Assembly (NCBI GenBank): GCA_038230975.1
Contig: JBBRMF010000059.1
Coordinates: 1-22,657, forward strand
Length of the DNA: 22,657 bases
Source: JANXVV01 sp038230975
GTDB lineage: Bacteria > Planctomycetota > Phycisphaerae > Tepidisphaerales > Tepidisphaeraceae
Direction: 5' to 3'
The notes below the pieces were generated by a model. It searched no databases. It was given only the letters and a program-made list of their open reading frames with translations, and was not told the DNA's origin. A program made the translations under genes and the position numbers. This document shows positions 19,716 to 22,657 of the stretch, in pieces (position 1 is the stretch's first letter; each line of letters opens with the position of its first letter).

Positions 19716-22334
19716 ATGTCAAGCCACACAAAATTGAGATCACATCCTGCAAGCTACCCAAAAACAACGCGAAAGAATCGAAGGATAGAGGTGCTTGTTT
19801 CGATCGAGCAACTTGAGCAAAGATTGCAGTTTTCGTCCACCCTCGCAATTAATGGCGCGCAGTCTTTGATTGCAAACCCTGCTCATGACTTAAGTAGTAC
19901 TCCGGGTGGTCCGCATGAAGCAGAGATGCTGGTGGCAGTTAATCCTACGAATCCGCGAAATATTGTAGGACTCACCGATTCAGGATCATCGTTCCGGTTG
20001 TTTGAACATTGGAGCATGAATGGTGGATTAACTTGGAATAAACACGAGTTTGATGCTGCGCAGGATGACGATTCTGGTTTCCACCGTTATGATCCATCTC
20101 TTGCATTTGATGCCAACGGCGCACTGTACATCGCCTATGTCGATGGCAACACAGGAATGAGGCTTGTAACAAGTCTTGATGGAGGCGCTACGCTGCAAAA
20201 GCGTCCACAAATCCCCTTCGTTACAAATGCGGACAAACCGATGATTGGCGTTGGAACGGAAACAACGGGTGGAACGAAGTCAGTTTCGGTATACATCACG
20301 TATTCGAGTTCGATTCGCGATGTTGTTCGGGTTGTCGGCGCATACGGTGCTGATGTGCTGAACTGGGTCGAAGGTGGGACTGATGCTTTTACTACTCCCA
20401 CCGCGATTTCAAACTCTGCTGGCTATTCGTTTTCGCAGCCTGTCGTTGGGGCCAATGGCCAACTGTACGTGTCCCGGACACTTCCCGGGTCAAGTGTCAT
20501 TCAAATGAACAGCGATGCGAATGGACTTGCGAGCGGAATTACATTCGGGGCGACAACTCTTGTGTACCAAGACTCAGGCTCCGGCCTCTATGGTACACAA
20601 ATTCACGCTGACACAAACCGAGGAGTCTTCACAGGCCCCGTTATAGACGTCGACCGCCGAACCGGGGATCTGTTCCTCGCATTCTTAGGACTGAAGAATC
20701 CATCCCTTCCACTGAGCGACAGCAATCCAACAACGGTTTACGTGACGCGCTGCACCAACCCGGACGCCGCGTCGCCTGTCTGGGACACGGCAACTGCGGT
20801 AGACACCAGCGCGGGCTACCAATTCCTTCCGTGGCTGGCGGTCGACCAGACGACAGGAAGCGTGAACATCATCTATTACACGACGAACGGCAATGCGGCC
20901 GGCGATCAAGTTAGCGCTCGCCCTCGCGTAAGCACGAGCTTCAACGCCGCAGGAACTTGGGCGTCAGCTTCATTCACCCATCAAAACCTGACCAACGATG
21001 TATCCGTGCCCGTGGCACCGGACGACTACCTAGAGTACATTGGCATCGCTGCGTTCGACAATACTTTGTCCGCCATGTGGGCGTCGTCATTTAAGCCTGA
21101 TGGCACGACCAACGACATGGACGCCTTCTTCGCGTCTGCGGCGCTGATAAGTTCCACGTCCGCGAACGTCCTCACGGTGACCGGCGACGACGGCCTAGTT
21201 GTCACCGACGACAACATCGTCATTCGCCGCGATCCCCTCAACCCAAACTACGTTGACGCGATCGTGAATGGGAAGATTCAGTTCGCGAGCCTGTTCTCCA
21301 CCGTGAACCAGATTTCGGTCGATGGAAAAGCGGGCAACAATACGATCACGGTCGATTTCTCCAGCGGCAACCCGCTCCCCGGCGGGCTAATCAGCTTAGT
21401 CGGCGGACAGGGCGCGAACACTTTTAAAGTAATCGGAGCCGCAACGGGCAATACTTTCTCGACATCCGGCACAACTTCGATCATCGTAAATGGCACCGCC
21501 ATCCACTACATACAATTCCATGCCCTCATCGTAGATGGCGGTGCAGGAAACGACACGCTGAACGACGCCGGGGTGCCATCCGCCATCACCTTCGAGGGCG
21601 GCGCAGGCAACGACACGCTTAACTTGACCGGTGGGACGCTTGCGTTCAATGCGGACGCTTTGCTCACGACGGCGAACCTGACACTAAACGTGAGCAGCGG
21701 CGCGACCGCGTTTTTCAACTCCGCTCAACATCTGGCGGCCCTCGCGATTAATGGGAACGGGACGGCGGTGATGCCATCGAATGTGATTGGGACAGAGGTC
21801 TATGTGAACACACTGGCGATCGGTCTCACCGGCCTGTTAGACCTGGGTAGGAGCTTTCTGTACGTGGACAACACCGCCACGCCTTTTTCACTCATTCATC
21901 AGTACATTAATGCGGGGTACCATATTAATTCCTCAACTGGTGTCGGCGATTACATGGGACGAGGTGGCATCACGAGCTCCGACGTCAAGGCAAACATCGA
22001 TTACAAGGGAGTGGGTTATTATGACGGCTCTCTCCAGACTGCCGGCAATGCGAATAACATCGGCCAGATCCTCGGTCCGAGTTCAAACTCCGGCGCTGGA
22101 ACGGGCATAGCCCTGACGAAGATCCTCATTCGACCGACGCTAACCGGTGACGTGAACGGGGATGGAGTCGTCAACCAATATGACGTGAACATCTTTAATA
22201 CCTTTGGTCTGTTCAACATGTCGACGCCGTTGGGTTACCAGGTGGGTGATTTTAACGGGGATGGCGTCGTAGATTCGAAGGATGTGAACATCTTCAACTC
22301 CGCGGGGAACTACAACAACGGCGTTTACATGTGA
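19716..22334 (+). CDS. Large exported protein: LExRL motif, sialidase-like propeller, dockerin
   Basis: The 872-residue product opens with a basic stretch (KTTRKNRR) and IEQLEQRLQFSS (31-41), a variant of the planctomycete LEPR-XLL motif. From about 60 to 480 there are propeller-like repeats of BNR/sialidase type (EHWSMNGGLTWNKHEFD; SLDGGATLQKRPQIPF). A Gly/Asn/Asp-rich part follows with two DGGAGNDTLN-like turns near 607-635, similar to RTX-like calcium turns. The end (810-872) is a dockerin type I pair: GDVNGDGVVNQYDVNIF and GDFNGDGVVDSKDVNIF. It is probably a secreted or cell-surface protein attached through dockerin-type contacts. Enzymatic sialidase activity is not implied. AAAGG lies eight bases before the ATG. 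The first ~600 bases are visibly richer in A/T than the rest. Confidence 0.88.
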   Translation: MSSHTKLRSHPASYPKTTRKNRRIEVLVSIEQLEQRLQFSSTLAINGAQSLIANPAHDLSSTPGGPHEAEMLVAVNPTNPRNIVGLTDSGSSFRLFEHWSMNGGLTWNKHEFDAAQDDDSGFHRYDPSLAFDANGALYIAYVDGNTGMRLVTSLDGGATLQKRPQIPFVTNADKPMIGVGTETTGGTKSVSVYITYSSSIRDVVRVVGAYGADVLNWVEGGTDAFTTPTAISNSAGYSFSQPVVGANGQLYVSRTLPGSSVIQMNSDANGLASGITFGATTLVYQDSGSGLYGTQIHADTNRGVFTGPVIDVDRRTGDLFLAFLGLKNPSLPLSDSNPTTVYVTRCTNPDAASPVWDTATAVDTSAGYQFLPWLAVDQTTGSVNIIYYTTNGNAAGDQVSARPRVSTSFNAAGTWASASFTHQNLTNDVSVPVAPDDYLEYIGIAAFDNTLSAMWASSFKPDGTTNDMDAFFASAALISSTSANVLTVTGDDGLVVTDDNIVIRRDPLNPNYVDAIVNGKIQFASLFSTVNQISVDGKAGNNTITVDFSSGNPLPGGLISLVGGQGANTFKVIGAATGNTFSTSGTTSIIVNGTAIHYIQFHALIVDGGAGNDTLNDAGVPSAITFEGGAGNDTLNLTGGTLAFNADALLTTANLTLNVSSGATAFFNSAQHLAALAINGNGTAVMPSNVIGTEVYVNTLAIGLTGLLDLGRSFLYVDNTATPFSLIHQYINAGYHINSSTGVGDYMGRGGITSSDVKANIDYKGVGYYDGSLQTAGNANNIGQILGPSSNSGAGTGIALTKILIRPTLTGDVNGDGVVNQYDVNIFNTFGLFNMSTPLGYQVGDFNGDGVVDSKDVNIFNSAGNYNNGVYM

Positions 22335-22491
22335 TCCTCCGCAATATCGAGCGATGGATCATCGGGTCGGGTTGTGGGTTTTGGAGACGTCTGGCACGGT
22401 GACTTCATTGAAGCACGATTGCCCACAATCCGCATCGCCAACCTGGGGAGCCTCTTGCAAAACCCCCCGAAGATTGGCGGAACGCCCGCCC

Positions 22492-22657
22492 TCACGTCTT
22501 CAGAGAGCCTGCCTGAGATTGATTGAAAGTGTACCGCGCTTTGCTCAATCTGTCCAGTGATTTACCCCCCCCCCCCCCCCCCAGGGCTTCCGCAAGTAGA
22601 TTATCACATTCCTGCGCTTGCGCGATCAGCCCCGTACCGGTAGGGTTGTCTGTGGTC
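22492..22657 (-). CDS. Possible end of a minus-strand gene running through the G tract
   Basis: The frame is open for 54 codons from the window edge. It reads TGLIAQAQECDNLLAEAL, then six Gly encoded by the G tract, then KSLDRLSKARYTFNQSQ, and stops at TGA. The first part looks like a helix. A length change in the tract would shift the frame after it. Too little is visible to name a family, and it may be chance. Confidence 0.2.
   Translation of the reverse strand, partial: TTDNPTGTGLIAQAQECDNLLAEALGGGGGGKSLDRLSKARYTFNQSQAGSLKT
22565..22582. repeat. 18-base C homopolymer
   Basis: Eighteen consecutive C on the plus strand (G on the minus). No other homopolymer in the window approaches this length. 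It may be a hypermutable tract or an assembly artefact. Confidence 0.9.

Larger units (their letters stand above)
22335..22657. other. Window end: no firm gene; C18 tract
   Basis: I see no firm gene. The plus-strand ORF 22354-22560 has no protein-like features. A minus-strand frame is open from the window edge through the C tract to TGA at 22492-22494. The 18-base C run at 22565-22582 is the main feature. Confidence 0.5.

Noticed and set aside
22354..22560. 68-codon plus-strand ORF after the dockerin gene
   Set aside because: No ribosome site, unlike-protein composition, and no domain.
1..22657. CRISPR, tRNA, rRNA, integrase or toxin-antitoxin genes
   Set aside because: No regular spaced repeats, cloverleaf, rRNA-like stretch or such protein was seen on either strand.

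Overview
The window looks like a chromosomal segment of a planctomycete, most likely class Phycisphaerae. The support is a DUF1549/DUF1553 gene followed by a DUF1501 gene, two secreted proteins with an LExRL-type N-terminal motif (the LEPR-XLL signature), a dockerin-ended surface protein, a PEP-CTERM-like anchor, and many palindromic intergenic repeats. No rRNA, tRNA, CRISPR array, transposase or phage gene was seen.

Layout. 1-5554 (+): a 5'-truncated DUF1549/DUF1553 protein, a Tat-exported DUF1501 protein, a repeat-filled gap, a secreted clan-A-like glycoside hydrolase and an LExRL-tagged alpha/beta hydrolase. This reads as an envelope or export block. 5694-6541: a small coiled-coil/winged-helix-like protein (-) and a 91-residue membrane protein (+). 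6937-8451 (+): a TPR-sulfotransferase. 8551-10789 (+): a molybdate block made of a stand-alone Mop domain, a ModE-type HTH protein without Mop domains, a near-perfect ModE-type operator, modA and modB, with no modC. 10837-11766 (-): a soluble Ser/Thr kinase with HCD in place of HRD. 12007-17335 (-): an ATP synthase operon atpZ-atpI-atpB-atpE-atpF-atpH-atpA that ends at a strong terminator straight after atpA, so gamma, beta and epsilon must lie elsewhere. 17638-18669 (+): type I GAPDH with its own promoter, leader hairpin and terminator. 19059-22334 (+): a CHRD-like protein with a PEP-CTERM-like tail and an 872-residue LExRL/propeller/dockerin protein. The window ends near an 18-base C homopolymer.

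How the parts fit. The molybdate genes form a self-contained regulatory circuit: sensor domain and DNA-binding domain are separate, translationally coupled genes placed just upstream of the operator. The atp operon and gap are divergent housekeeping units. Most unexplained structure is intergenic: at least five palindrome families occur, two of them inside the atp operon.

No wholly new defence or mobile system is evident. The most unusual items are the split ModE/Mop circuit with its operator, the atp operon cut after atpA with a His-rich insert in subunit a, the repeat-bounded element at 3035-3340, and the C18 tract.
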